Source: Neofusicoccum parvum
Lineage: Eukaryota; Ascomycota; Dothideomycetes; Botryosphaeriales; Botryosphaeriaceae
Direction of reading: 5' to 3'
Length of the DNA stretch: 64,000 nucleotides
NCBI GenBank assembly: GCA_020912385.1
Contig: CP087209.1
Span: forward strand, 310,001 to 374,000
The position numbers were made by a program, and so were the translations under genes. Below the pieces are notes generated by a model. That model made no database searches. It saw only the letters and a list, made by a program, of their open reading frames with translations, and was not told the origin of the DNA. The stretch's first letter is position 1. Each line of letters opens with the position of its first letter. Positions 13,008-24,713 of the stretch are shown piece after piece.

Positions 13008-14337
13008 ATGCCGCCTGTCATCCCAATTCCCCCCGACGGTTGCGACTTCGCAGAGCTAATGGCGCTGGAGAAAATTGGCGAGAACACCTTCAGATCGATA
13101 GCCAAGCCCTGCCCGGGTGGTCCGAGGGTCATCAACGGCAAGAACTATATCACAACATTTGGCGGCCATGTGTATGCTCAGGCGGCGTGGGCGGCGGCGC
13201 AGACGGTGGGAGAGGGGTTTGTGATCCATGTATGTGCTTGTTACTTTCTTATTCTCTCGCCCTACCCTTACTCAAAGTCCATTTAAGCCCCGTTATTCTG
13301 CCTCTTGATCGATTGGTGAATTGGAAGAGCTCTAGTTTCCATAAACATTCTCGTCTCTCGCACGCTTTCTCTTCAACACCGATGCTCCATATTCCTTTCT
13401 ACACACCCCCAAAAAATAAGGAAAGAAAAAAAGAAAAAAGGGGAAACATACACACACAACCCACTAACCCCCACCACAGAACACCTCCGGCTACTTCCTC
13501 TCCCCGGGCCTCTCCACCCACCCCTTCACCTACACCACCACGCCCCTCCGCACCGGCCGCACCATCACCACCCTCACCGTCACCGCCACCCAACCCACCT
13601 CCCCCCTCTCCCCAGCCAGCCCCTGCTTCACCGCCACCATCTCCCTCAAGCGCCCCTCCGCCCCCCCGCTCACCTACCAAGCCCCACCGTCCCCGTCCTC
13701 CACCCCGCTCACCCGCTTCGCGACCCTGCTGCACGGCCGCCACCCGCGCGCCCTGCCGCGCCGCACGTACGCCGACATGTGGGATGTGGTGGCCTCCGCG
13801 TCGCGCGCGCCGCACCGCAGCGCCAGCCTGCCGGGGCTGAGCTGGGCGCAGCTGCCGTACGCGGCGGCGGGGTGGCACGGCCGGGCGGCGCGGATGGCGA
13901 ACATGTACGCGGTCACCGGGCGGCTGGGGCGCGCGGTCAACCTGCATGTGTGCGCGCATCTGTACGCGAGCGATCGGGAGACGATTTACACGGTGGCGCG
14001 GCAGTTGGGGGTGTGGGGGCGGGTGGAGGCGGTGGCGAGTGTGAGCCATAAGGTTGTGGTGCATGAGTTGGGGGAGGGGGTGATGTTTGGGGAGGGGGAG
14101 GAGGGTGGGGAGGGGGAGAAGTGGTTTTGTCAGGAGGTGTGGACGGATCGCTGGGCGGATGGGAGGGTGGTGGTGCATGGTCGGATTTACGATGTGGACA
14201 CCGGGAAGCATGTGGCCAGTACGATGCAGGATGGGATACTGAAGGCGGATTTTGGAGGCGACGACGAGGAAGTTGAGAGGGTGAGGGAGGGGTTTGAGAG
14301 GGGCGTGGTGGCGAAGAAGGCGCGGGCGAAGATGTAG
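13008..14337 (+). CDS. Acyl-CoA thioesterase-like hotdog protein (two exons)
   Basis: The exons are 13008-13229 and 13480-14337, giving 359 residues. The 250-bp intron is long for this window (donor GTATGT, branch CACTAAC, acceptor CACAG). Splicing joins VGEGFVIH to NTSGYFLSPG in frame and completes the first hotdog. The N-terminal TFGGHVYAQAAWAA stretch and the later VNLHVCAHLYASDRE and ASVSHKVVVHE stretches match the double-hotdog thioesterase (TesB/Acot8-like) pattern, in which acyl-CoA is hydrolysed to a free fatty acid and CoA. Residues 75-150 are Pro/Thr-rich. The C-terminus KKARAKM is basic, and there is no SKL-type peroxisomal signal, which peroxisomal members usually carry. Substrate and location are therefore open. 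The gene is tail to tail with the aldo/keto reductase, 206 bp apart. Confidence 0.85.
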
Positions 14338-14543
14338 AGACGTCAAATACAGATAGGAGGAAGGACGTCGAGTACTTTGATTGGGTTCCATGTCTATATA
14401 CCCATCTGCCTTTGTTCTATGCGTAGAGCTGGTATCAAGAAGAATGTCAAGAGAATTGGAGACCCCCATATCTGGCTAGCGCGGCCAAGTCAAATCTTGA
14501 GCTTCCACCGTTCCAGGGACCACCTTGGCGAAGCTTCTTCGCT

Positions 14544-15577
14544 CTACACCGTAAACTTGGTCTTGTTCTCCTCACCAAAGCTCTCAGCACTCTTCTTGAC
14601 CTTGTCCGCATCTCCGACCTCCTCGAAGATGTCGAATCCCCATCTCAAACCGGGGAAGTTGAAACGCTTGTGCCTCTCCAGCGCATTCAGGCCTTGGAAT
14701 GCCTCCTGAGGCAGCTCTTTCACCTTCAGATTGGACGCAATTCTGTGCGGCGTCACACTCTTGGGCAGCACAACGATTCCGCGCTGGACACCCCAGCTGC
14801 CCAACAGCACGCCCGGATCCACGCCCAATCCCTTGGCAATCTCGTGCACCTTGGGGTCGTCGACGGTGCGCGGCTCGCCGGTCTGGTTGTTGCCCAGCGG
14901 CGAGTAGGCCTCGATGAGGATGCCCTTCTTCTGGCAGTAGTCGGTGAGATCGGGCTGCTGCAGGTACGGGTGGGCCTCGATCTGGTTCGCGGCGGGCACG
15001 ACGCTTGTCTTGCCGAGGAGGTCCTCGAGACGGCGAACGTTGAAGTTGGACACGCCAATGGCCTTGGCCTTGCCGGTCTGCAGCAGCTTCTCCATCGCCT
15101 TGTATGTTTCGGCGGGATCGACGTCGTCGAGCTTGAAGACGCCGCGGTCGTCCAGCGGGAAGAACTTGTCGCCCGGGGCGAAGGCGACGGGCCAGTGCAT
15201 CAGGTACAGATCGACGTAGTCGGTGCCCAGATCCTGCAGGGTCTTGTCCAGAGCGGCCTCGACATCCTCCGGGCGGTGCTTGGTGTTCCACAGCTTGCCG
15301 GTGATGAAAATCTGGTCGCGCGGCACGCCGGACTTGCGGATGCCCAGGCCAACCTCGGTTTCGTTGCGGTAGATGGCAGCGCAGTCCAGGTGGCGGTAGC
15401 CTGCTCAGCGCAACGTTAGCGGACCCACGGGTGCGAGGAATACGCGTGTCACCCACCCTCGCGGAGCGCAATCTCGACGGCGTTTTCGACCTCGTGCGGC
15501 GCCGCCTGCCAGGTGCCAAAGCCCACGGCGGGGATCTTGGCGCCGGTGTTGAGCGTGAAGTGCGTCGGGAGAGGCAT
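14544..15577 (-). CDS. Aldo/keto reductase (two exons)
   Basis: The exons are 15577-15457 and 15400-14544, giving 325 residues, the usual size for the family. The 56-bp intron (donor GTGGGT, branch CTAAC, acceptor AGCAG) joins EIALREG to YRHLDCAAIY in frame. The catalytic tetrad is visible: Asp46, Tyr51 (HLDCAAIY), Lys76 (FITGKLW) and His109 (YLMHWP). GVSNFNVRRLEDLL and the C-terminal VLPKSVTPHRIASN (NADPH 2'-phosphate-binding K-S and R-x3-N) are also present. The enzyme should reduce aldehydes or ketones with NADPH in the cytosol; the physiological substrate (for example a sugar aldehyde such as glyceraldehyde or xylose) is not determinable here. It diverges from the Zn2Cys6 regulator at 16125 with 547 bp between the start codons. 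Confidence 0.93.
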
Positions 15578-16124
15578 TGTGGTGTGCAGCGGTGTCTGGG
15601 GGGCAGGACGGGCGCGAGAGGAGCGGGCGATGTCGACAGCTGGAGGGGCAGCTCCATGGTTAATGACGACGGGCAGTGGAGCGGGAGTGGAGCAGCTGTC
15701 GGAAGCGCAGGCGGATAACTGCGGCCAGCCGGTGGTGCGGCGGAGGCGCGGCGGAAAACGGGTGGAGCGCAGCGTGCAGCGCTGGGCGGCGAGCGCTGGG
15801 TCGCGTCTGCGCGGCGCCAGGCCCGGCCGCGGTGCCCCGAGCGGTGCGCGACGGCGGACTCCGCGGGCGCGGGCAGCTGGCGCTGGCGCTGGCACTGGCA
15901 CTGGCACTGGCGGACGGCTGGAGCTGGCGAGCAAGGGGGCCCGGGCTGGGCCGAGGAGCTGCGGGCGGTCGGGTGGCCGGCCAGCTGCAGCCAGCACCAG
16001 CGCGCGGCCAGGATGCAGATCTGGGGTCGCCCGCGCCCCGCACGCGCTCGCTCGACGCGTCGGAACTACTAAAGCTGCACGCTCCCAGAGTTTCCGCCGC
16101 CACCGCAATCTTTTCCGCGCCCAA
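15578..16124. promoter_or_regulatory. Divergent promoter region, reductase and Zn2Cys6 regulator
   Basis: This 547-bp GC-rich segment separates the start codons of the aldo/keto reductase (minus) and a Zn2Cys6 regulator (plus). It contains the hexanucleotide run at 15877-15912. No clear TATA box was seen. Head-to-head placement of a regulator and an enzyme gene allows co-regulation, but this is inference. Confidence 0.5.
15877..15912. repeat. CTGGCR hexanucleotide repeat
   Basis: Six tandem copies of CTGGCG/CTGGCA lie in the divergent promoter. It is likely a simple-sequence repeat and may vary in length among strains. Confidence 0.85.
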
Positions 16125-18717
16125 ATGGCAGCTGTGTCGCCGCTGTCCGCCTCGTCGTCCACGACTCCCCAGCAGCAGCACCCCGAAAAGCGCAGGAAGA
16201 TCACCCGTGCATGTGACGCCTGCAAAGCGTACCGCCCCCGACCCCGACGCCCCACGCCTGCCAAGCGCTAACCTCCGCGCCCCAGCAAGAAGAAGCGCTG
16301 CACCGGCACGCAGCCATGCCCGTCGTGCGAGAAGGCCGCAAAGCCCTGCCAGTACCTCGCCAGCTACACGCGCGGCCGCTTCACCACGCCGCCGTCGTCG
16401 CGCGGCCTCGATGCCCTGATTCTGGCCGCCGAGTCCCACGATGTGAATTTTGGCGCCGATCGCGAGCGGAGGCCGTCGTCTGCCCGCGCCTCGGACGCCA
16501 ATGCCCCTTCTCCGCAGCTCAGTCGGGGCCCGCAGTCTCCTGAGATTGCTGTCCAGCGGCACCACTCGCTGAGCTCAGCCTACGGCGTGCCGGTGCAGTC
16601 GCCAACCCAGGTGTTCACCCAGCCGCAGCCTCCGTCCTACCTGCCCCCGCTTCCGACTTTCCAGCAGCCTCACCCGAATGGTGCGACAATCGAGCACCGG
16701 AGAGCTTCGCTGCAGCCGCTGCTGCCAGCTTCCTACCAATGGCGTCCTCCGGCGGTGCAGGATCCGACGAGCAAGGAACCCTCGCGCCGGCCGTCCCCGG
16801 AGCCCGACGGAAACTTTGATGGCCACTACCTTGGCCCGAGCTCCAGTGTGGCCTGGCTGCGTCGGGCTTTGAGGAAGCTGGGCCAGCAACGCGCTCTGAA
16901 GGAGAAGCTGTTGGACGGCGCAAACCATGAGAGCCCCAAGGACGTCACCATCTTCAATTACGGCGACAAGGATGCACCGACAGCTTCTGGGTCCGGCCTG
17001 TCTCTGCCTGCTGCAAAGCGCACCGACTATCTCCTCACCCGATACTTTGAATTTGCTGCGCCCACGTATAGGTTTCTCCACCGCCCGACTCTCGAGTCGT
17101 GGCTCGCCGCCATGCACGACCCGAACTCATCCCTTATCCCGGCGAAGAAAGCCGTTGTCCTGGTGATTCTTGCCATTGCCACTCTGTACGAGCTGAGCCA
17201 GATCAAAGACCCCGAGCTGAACATCCGCAGAGAAAGTGAGATGTATTACCGGGAAGCGCAGGCTCTTATCTCCAAGGAAACTGGCCCTGCCACCCTCGAA
17301 TCGGTCCAGGCTAGATTTGCGCTAGTCCACTACCTGCTTAGCACGGCGAGATCCAACCAGGCGTGGTTCACCTTCGGAACCACAGTGCAACTGGCCATGG
17401 CCCTTGGATTACACCGAAGGCGTAGCTTGGGCGATAAGAACGAGTCTTTAATCAACCGGGAATGCCAAAGACGGCTGTTCTGGTCCATGTACACCACCGA
17501 CAGGTACATGTCCGTCATGTTCGGGAGGCCGAGATGGATTCAAGATGATGACATCAGCCAGGAGTATCCACTCTCAGTCAATGATGAAGATCTGACGGCC
17601 ACCGAAATCATCTCCCCTGGCCAGAATGACTGCCTTGAAGATGCAGCCGTGTTCCATTCTAAATTGACCAGGATTGTTGGAAGGGCTGCAAAGGAGCAGT
17701 ATACCATGCCATCCCGAACTGAGTCAGAGCGCATAGCATCTGCTGCGGGGCATAACAAGGCCCTCAGGGAGTGGAAGGCTGAGCTCCCTGCATATCTATC
17801 CGGGGCGATCAGACCGTCAAGCCTGATCCCGATCTTCCGTCGACAATCAACCGTCCTGAAACTTGCATATGCCCATGCAGTGATGCTCGTCAACCGGCCA
17901 TTCTTACTCAACCTCACCAGATACGGGTATCACTCAGCGCCCTCCAACCCGGCCACGCGCGAATCTGTAGACGAGTGTCTTGCCGCCGCACGTACGGCCA
18001 TTGAGATGGTGCTCAACTACATCACGGAAGGCCAACCCTTCTCATCCTTCTGGTTCACCCAGGTCCGTTCCCCAATCCACCCTCCGCACCACCACCCCAC
18101 GCTAACCCCCCCGGCGCACCAGTACGTCGCCTTCAACGCCCTCGCCATCACCTACCTCTACCTCCTCCAATCCCGCCGCCAGGGCATCGACATCCTCTAC
18201 CAGCACCGCGACCTCCTCACCCTCGCCGACACCTGCCAGCAGTACCTGGCCGACGTCACCGAAGCCAACGCCCCCAGCATGCGCTACAGCATCATCCTCG
18301 AGGAGCTGCGCGAGGAGCTCAGCCGCCAGGTCTCGTCGTCGTCCGCCGACCACCCCGCCGCCGACAGCCTGCACCCGCCGCCGCCGCCGACGGAGAACGG
18401 CAACGGCGCCGCGGCGGCGCTCAGCCCGCGCGCGCTGCCCAGCGACAGCGCGATCCTGCTGGACGGCGGCGCGGGCGGCGAGGTGGCGCAGCAGCACCAA
18501 CAGGTCGACGGCGACGGGAGCAGCGTGGGCGACCTGCAGCAGCTGGACTGGGATCTGGATTTCTGGCCGCAGCTGGATTCGCTGCCGATGTGTAGGTTCT
18601 TTCCTGCTTGTTGTTTCTAAGTGACGGTGTTGAAGGCGATGCTGACGGCTTTTGTGGACAGCGTATTCGAATTGGGGCGAGTCGGTGGCGGAGTTGGGGG
18701 TTGTGCCGAGTGGGTGA
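16125..18717 (+). CDS. Zn2Cys6 transcription factor with fungal TF domain (four exons)
   Basis: The exons are 16125-16228, 16286-18062, 18123-18591 and 18662-18717, giving 801 residues. The first intron (57 bp) splits the DNA-binding domain; splicing creates CDACKAKKKRC followed by CPSC and KPC, a complete Cx2Cx6Cx5Cx2Cx6C cluster at about residues 30-57. The intron at 18063-18122 is 60 bp, in frame and stop-free, so it could be read through. The last intron (70 bp, donor GTAGGT, branch CTGAC) replaces a cysteine-rich read-through end by a short Ser/Glu tail ending VVPSG. Residues 70-180 are Ser/Pro-rich. A fungal-specific TF domain starts near RYFEFAAPTYRFLHRP and includes the RLFWSMYTTDRYMSVMFGRP stretch. 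A Gly/Ala/Ser-rich region precedes a C-terminal acidic-aromatic QLDWDLDFWPQLD motif, a plausible activation segment. The target genes are unknown. The divergent aldo/keto reductase is a candidate by position only. Confidence 0.9.
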
Positions 18718-20197
18718 GTGGAGGGGGAAGGGGGAAAGGAGGAGGGGGTGCGGGGATGGGTGTAATGAGGGGGGAGGTGACAAAAAGGCGTGTGGGTGTT
18801 GCTTTTGTTGATGGCGAGACTGAGAGGGAGGCGTGTGCAAGATATCAGGGGGTAGACTGGATAGCGTTTGCCGTGTATAGTCAGTTGTTAATGTGTTCTG
18901 TAAAAGAAATCCAGCCGATGTTGAACGGGTTGCCCTTGTCCGTCACCCATTCCGTGTCTCCACGAGGAGTCGAAGTACAACGTGCCGTGCTTTCCGGTCA
19001 GCTGCGGGAGCTCGAGCATCCCAGAGCGGCGGCTTCACGTGGGGACCAGAAGCCAGACCAGGCACCTGCCGCCTCCCCGCGAGGTCCTCCATCTGAAGCC
19101 TTCGCACCGCCAGCAGCCCCTGTCTCGTCTTCCCTGCCTTCGAAGATCGGCCCATGAAGCAGATTGCAGGGATCCATATGGATGACTTTTTCGGGTGTCG
19201 TTGCTCTGGATAAGGTGACTGGTCTCTCTTGTTCCCTTGGCTCCAAGGACTTGCGAACCCGATCCTGCTTCGACCCGGCACTCGGAGAAGGTGGTGATGC
19301 TGCCCATGCGCATCGCCGGATACTTATGCGCTGTAGCAAGAGGTAGAGTATTGACGAGGAGCATAACTGCATGATGATGTGCCTTAAGCATGAGCGTTAA
19401 GCACGGTATGGGTGAGCATCGGAGCGTAAACGGAGGAAAGTACGGCGAAAGTCGTATTACTGGAATCCATTCAGTGATGAAGCTACCAAGATAGGTGTGG
19501 ATGGAGATAGAGTGGTGGAGAGACTGTGCGTGTCTTTGTGCTTTGCAGGAGGTGGGTATGGGCCAGGGAGGTGTTCCGTCTGGGGCCGTCACAAGGCACC
19601 AGGGTTGATCCACGCGGTTGCAAGAGAATCAAGTGCCTGCTATTACAGTGGTATAGGTCCAAACATCAAAGAGGGTGGTAAGTCGTGTAGGGTTTAGCTT
19701 GAGTACAAGTGAGGGGTTGGAGAGCAGTGACGAGTTTATATGTGACTGATTACTGCGTGCGAAGGCCGTGTTACTAAAAATGGCTTGATTGTTATTGAAG
19801 TTGACCACGAAGGTCAGAAGCTACGCTGATGAGTGAAGTTTACATACTCAGGAAAGCTTCCATACAATCTGGTGTTGCTCTGTCTGCTCTGTCTGCCCTG
19901 TAGTTCTTTGGTCCGAGCGTGGTAGGAGCAGTGAGAGAACTTTCCTGGCAACACGTGAACGTCATGACTTGTGGGTCCTGTTTGTGCCGCATCTGCGTCC
20001 CCACTCTTTGCTTTATCCTGCTGTTTTCTCGGCCTTGTGAAGGCTGTGCCGTAACAATAACCTAAACCTTTGGCTCCGGGCAGCTATTTGCACCTGAATC
20101 TGCACATGGTCCACTCACTTCGCTCGCTGGTGAGTAGCAGAAACTGTTCTTTTTCTTATCGAACCATAAGCTGCCAACATTAATAGACTGTTCATCC
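18718..20197. other. Intergenic region, nothing supported
   Basis: Composition falls from GC-rich to AT-richer across this stretch. Open frames (18621-19157 plus, 19035-19613 minus) overlap each other and have no recognisable domain. No RNA gene or repeat was seen. Confidence 0.45.
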
Positions 20198-20452
20198 TTA
20201 CATTTCAGGAAATACAAACACAATATCTTTTCCGTCATAAGTGCCAGAACCACAATTCTCGTATCCAAGTTGACACACGTAATTTCCCGAACCAGATCTG
20301 CTAGCGGGGATGTCGGGATACCCTGTGTTATCAGGGCACCAATACGTCCAGTAAGGAGGAATTTGATTCTGGATCCAGGATGGGGCGCAGTTGCATATAA
20401 ATGCACTGCTTGGATTGTAGAGGACGAAAAGTATGGTAAAGAGGCACCACAT
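20198..20452 (-). CDS. Candidate small secreted cysteine-rich protein
   Basis: An 84-codon frame begins MWCLFTILFVLYNPSSA, a convincing signal peptide, with a likely cut before FICNCAPS. The mature part has five Cys, several Trp/Tyr and a Gly/Ser-rich end. The frame stops right after a strong-looking GTAAGG, and the next frame downstream (to 20062) continues with further cysteines (FCYSPASEVSGPC). The 3' structure is therefore uncertain. A 58-bp intron (20196 down to an AACAG near 20139) is possible, as is a frameshift that truncated a longer protein. It lies in the AT-richest, gene-poor part of the window, a typical setting for fungal effector candidates. I recognise no family. Secretion is a sequence-based inference and no function is assigned. 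Confidence 0.45.
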   Translation of the reverse strand: MWCLFTILFVLYNPSSAFICNCAPSWIQNQIPPYWTYWCPDNTGYPDIPASRSGSGNYVCQLGYENCGSGTYDGKDIVFVFPEM

Positions 20453-22477
20453 AGTTGTCCTTTGTTCGTAGGTTTTATTGTCGTATTATTTGAAATGAAG
20501 AAGCAGTCTGGCCTTTAAGTACCACGAAGGCATTTATTATTCTTGTCTTATCCAATATAAATCTTGTATCTAATTTTAAACCAAGAGTCAAGGATAGCTT
20601 GATTTGCTTGGTACTTGTTGTTTTATTTTAGATACTTCTTATCTTCTATTAAAAGAAAATAATGAAGTAAATTCAATAAGATTTGCGCCACATGTGCCGA
20701 AGTTGATGAGTGAATTAGAGTTAGAACTTAACTTGTTTCCGGATCCCGCGATAAGTCGTAGACAAACCTGATGCTGAGCTAATGATGATTCCTGCCTAGC
20801 CAGTCCGCATGAAAGGGTTGCCATGCGAGATTCCGGAAGCAACGGCCTGCCAACTTACTCTTCGTCTGATTGATAAAGCCCCAGCCGAATACGAATCCGT
20901 ATTCGGTTGTCATCTATGCTGCTATTTGAGAATATCAAGCCGCTCAAACTACTCTTCGTGTGTGAATCGACGGGCAGGCTTGCACATGCGCCTGTGAGAA
21001 GGGTGTGAAATTTGAATCGGCATATTCAAGCCTGGAAAGCCTTGCGATGGGAAAGAGTTAGATCCTTTAACGCAGATCGGACCATAGATGAGCTGCAGTC
21101 TGGCGAGCCTAGAGAGGAGCTTCTTGTGAGTTTTTTTTTTCGCAGTGAAGTTCACCTACTAGGGTTCCGTATATGATCAATTTCTACCAGATTTTCGAAA
21201 CAACGAAAGATAAATTCACCAAGACGTTCGTTAGAATCTTTAACTCTACCCGGTTGAAGAGGCCAACTGTTTGTGTTAGTAGCATCTAAAACTCTTATAC
21301 CGTCTTAGATACCATATTACTAAAGAACTCGCTCCTTGCGGTCAATCTCGAACATCGCCGTTGAGGCTTCGTTCGGTAACGGCTTGTGGCGATTCTTGGA
21401 AATAAATGAAACTCATGGCGTAGCTTTTGAATGGAAGGATAAGCCCTCACTATAAAGCAAAACCTCAATAAGGTTATCGCAGATAAACAGGAGGTAGATG
21501 TGGAAAGAGATTTGTCTTTGGAGGTCTGACTCTGAGCTCCGAGGCTTACCTCGACAGTCGGAGGTACTAAACACTCCGAACGTCGCAGCCGCGGCAAAGA
21601 CATGACCAAGACGTTGTAGTACAGTATAAACGTTGTTCTGGCCTCTCTTTCAAAGCATCTTCCTTCAAAACATAAGTCGTATGCCTAGGAAGTTAGAGGG
21701 TGGCCGTATGTTCTCACCCGTCTTCGTCATTGAAATACCGCTTTTATCTCTTCTACTAGTGCTGTGGTTGTTCTTTGCTTGGGTGCTCTTGCAGATTAGG
21801 AGTTATCCGGGCCTCTACATTCTCGGAAGGGTAAGCTACGTGTCGATGTTTCTGCCTGGGCCCTGCCCCACTCAGCGCTTGGCCGGGACGACATTCACGA
21901 CGACGGCTGCAGTACCACCCGCTCCACTTTATCCCTTTGCTTTTCTCGGATTTCTCCATTTTCTCGCCCTCTCGTCCCTCTCGTCCCTCTCTTCCACACC
22001 CTTCTGTACTCAGGAGATTGTGTTCCGTGCACGAGGCAACAGTGCAGCCTGCCGCTTCAGTTATGGCACTAGCAGACCAGCATAGTCATAGTTGGTGGAA
22101 AAGGAAATTGGCCTTTTCAACTCTCCCGTGAACACTTGAAGTTTGTCGGGATACAGAAGTTCTTTAGTTCAGTTACAGGCGATAGCGGGTGGCCGGCAGA
22201 AAAACTTGGCACGTAACTACAGGCCACTGCGCATAGCTTAGACATGTCACTCCAGCGTTTTCTTCTCTCTCGCTGCAAGGTGGCTGTTCTTCTTGCTCGG
22301 CATCTGGGAAGGACGGGGTTGATTATATAAGCAGGTGGCAGCACGCTATTCCAAGTGCAGCTTAACGTGCGTCGCCCCGCGCGGTGAAGGAATATAAACC
22401 CCAGCAACTTCAACGTTGCCCGAAGCTGACCATCTCGCCTGCTGCCTGATGAGAGGCCGTAGCCGGACAGGCGGCTA
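20453..22477. other. AT-richer intergenic island
   Basis: No gene is supported. A plus frame at 21633-22085 encodes a hydrophobic stretch after an ATG near 21681 but has no family features. A 9-bp inverted repeat lies at 20885-20906. The low GC relative to the flanks suggests old, mutated repeat DNA, but no open transposon frame or terminal repeats were found. Confidence 0.45.
20885..20906. repeat. Perfect 9-bp inverted repeat, 4-nt loop
   Basis: CCGAATACG, then AATC, then CGTATTCGG. The outer triplets form CCG...CGG, so it could be a hairpin or a regulator site. No function is assigned. Confidence 0.6.
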
Positions 22478-24445
22478 ATGGAAATGTCGGAGCTCACGGC
22501 CGGATTGCCTGGCAGCGCTTTCCAGTGAGCCTGGGTAGAACTGACCAGGGGACGAGAAACCGAAGCTGACCCCCCGTCTAGATCCTTGTCCTCTGAGGCC
22601 GATGTCGTGTTGCAGACGGAGCCGCTACAGCACGGCAAGTCCAAGCTATCTCGTACAAGCACACACAAAGTGCGAACAGGCTGCATCACTTGCAAGAAGC
22701 GCCATGTCAAATGTGACGAGGCCACGCCGCACTGCAACAATTGTCTGAAGAGCCGACGCCAATGCGAAGGCTACGCTGCCAAACCGAAGAAACAACCCCC
22801 TGGCCCTGTCCAGCTCTGCTGGGACTCCAGGGAGACTGCCAGCCGCACGCCTCCGAGGATTCAGAGGCAAATCGACATCCACTCCCCCGATTTCCGGGAT
22901 GCTGCGAGTATGCTTTACTTCCAAGAGTTCGTGGGTCTGGCCTCAGGACCCTGGACCAGCGCGGCATCCAGCGGCGACTTGTGGGAGGTAACCCTGCCCC
23001 AGCTCGCTCGTATTAACGGCACGCTTCGCCATGCTGCCATGGCCATCGGCGCACTGAGCATGTGGCACCGTCAGTCCCCCGATCAATCACTTCGCGCAGT
23101 GTCAGTGCCCGCTGTCCCGACACCGGAACGAGACTCGCATTACTTCCATGCCGTCGCTCACTACTGCCACTCTCTGAAGCTACAAAGTCAGGGCGCTTCT
23201 GTGCAGGACGCGGTTTTCCTGTCACTGCTGCTGCTGTTCTTCGAAGCGCTCCGGGGCAACAGAAAGGCTGCTCTGGACCACGTCAACCACGGCTTGGCTT
23301 TGATCCTTAACCTGTTAACGGACGCAAACACACAAAGCCTTATAGCTGACGTCGCACCAAACCCGATGCCCCTCATTGCAGCAGTGGCGGACATCTTCAC
23401 CCACCTGGCAACGCAGGCCCGCATCGTCTTTCGCGGCCGGGTTGGCCACGGCCCGCCACTCCCGAACCTCGCCAAGGGGCTGAAGAGCAAGCAGCACACG
23501 ATGGAGTCCTTCCTCGTCCTCCTGAGCCAGCTCCCCCGCCCCAACACCACCACCTCCCGCATCCCCACCGCCTTCAAAACCTTCGACGAATTCGAGCAGC
23601 ACTGGGACGCCGCGCGCCGGCGCCAAACCTCCCTGACCCGGCTGATGACCGACCTGATGCGCGACCACGGCGCGCTCGACTCGCACGACCCCGCCACCAT
23701 CGTGACCTTCTACCAAACCCTCCTCCACCACCCGCGCATCCTCGCCTTCTGCACCGCCACGCGCTCCACCCTCCAAGCCCTCGACACCGCCCTCCTCCCC
23801 GTCTTCCACACCACCCTCGCCACCACACCCCCCACGTCCCCCCCGCACCTCCGCGCCCTCCACCTCCGCCTCCAGCTCCTCGCCGTCTCCCTCTTCGACG
23901 ACGCCCCGCAGTACGCCTCCGCCGCCGCGCTCGCCGCCCGCACCCCGCTGTTCCGCGAGCACCTGGCGCTGGCCGCGCGCGCCGTCCGCGCCGCCCCCGC
24001 CGCGGCCACGAACCCCGCGCAGCGGCTCAGCCTGCAGTGTGGACTTGCGTGGAGCCTGCTGGCCACCGCGCTGCTGTGCCGCGACGGGGACGCGCGCGCG
24101 CAGGCCGTCGCGCTGCTGCGGGCCTATCCGGCGCAGGACGGGGTGCTGAGCGCGCGGGCGCTGGCGGCGCTGGCGGCGCGGAGCCAGGGCGTGGAGGCGG
24201 CGGGGGTGGCGGAGGGGGGTGGCGCGGAGGAGCGGTGGCGGCGGTTGTGCAGGCGGGAGTTTGTGTTTGAGGACGGGGGCGAGCGCGTCGTGTTCAGGTT
24301 TCTGGAGAGGGATGCGGCGACCGGGGAGTGGGGGCCGGTGGAGGAGGTGGCGGAGTTGGGGCCGGAGGGCGAGGACGTGGTGTGGAGGAGGCAGCCGCTC
24401 ACGGCGGCGGGGGGGCTGCTGTTGGGGGATTTGCATGCGGGTTGA
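22478..24445 (+). CDS. Zn2Cys6 transcription factor (two exons)
   Basis: The exons are 22478-22524 and 22582-24445, giving 636 residues. The long open frame lacks an ATG before the zinc cluster. A 57-bp intron (donor GTGAGC, branch GCTGAC, acceptor TCTAG) links it to a 15-codon first exon beginning MEMSELTAG, in frame. The cluster spans residues 50-77: [22 protein letters not shown], a Cx2Cx6Cx6Cx2Cx6C pattern. The remaining part, with a leucine-rich [23 protein letters not shown] core, resembles the fungal-specific TF domain found in many Cys6 regulators (Fungal_trans_2-like arrangement). The second half is extremely GC-rich and Ala-rich. The gene ends 268 bp from the end of an ABCB exporter gene on the other strand; control of that exporter is possible but unproven. 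Confidence 0.88.
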
Positions 24446-24713
24446 GGGGGTGCGCGGGGGCTCTTGGGGGTGGGATGGGGGTTTGGCGGGGGGATACTGC
24501 TGTGCTGGAAAAAGAAGGCATGTTGACAGCGAGCTGGCTGGAATGGAAGAGTGCTGTTGACAAGAGTCTGGATAGCTTAAGAACATGACCACCCGAGGTG
24601 CCGGTGTGCTCGCAAATGCAGAGATGCGGTTTACAGAAATCTATTAATACTAAAAGATAAGACACGTCTACAATCTAGTAGTGCCCAATCGAGGTTGCTT
24701 TTACAGTAGCCAC

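Noticed and set aside
13399..14469. 356-codon minus-strand frame opposite the thioesterase gene
   Set aside because: His/Pro/Arg-rich antisense shadow of a spliced gene with clear family motifs.
21633..22085. Hydrophobic plus frame that might be a small membrane protein
   Set aside because: The first codon is not ATG, no family is recognisable, and it could be chance T/C-rich sequence translated as Leu/Phe/Ser.
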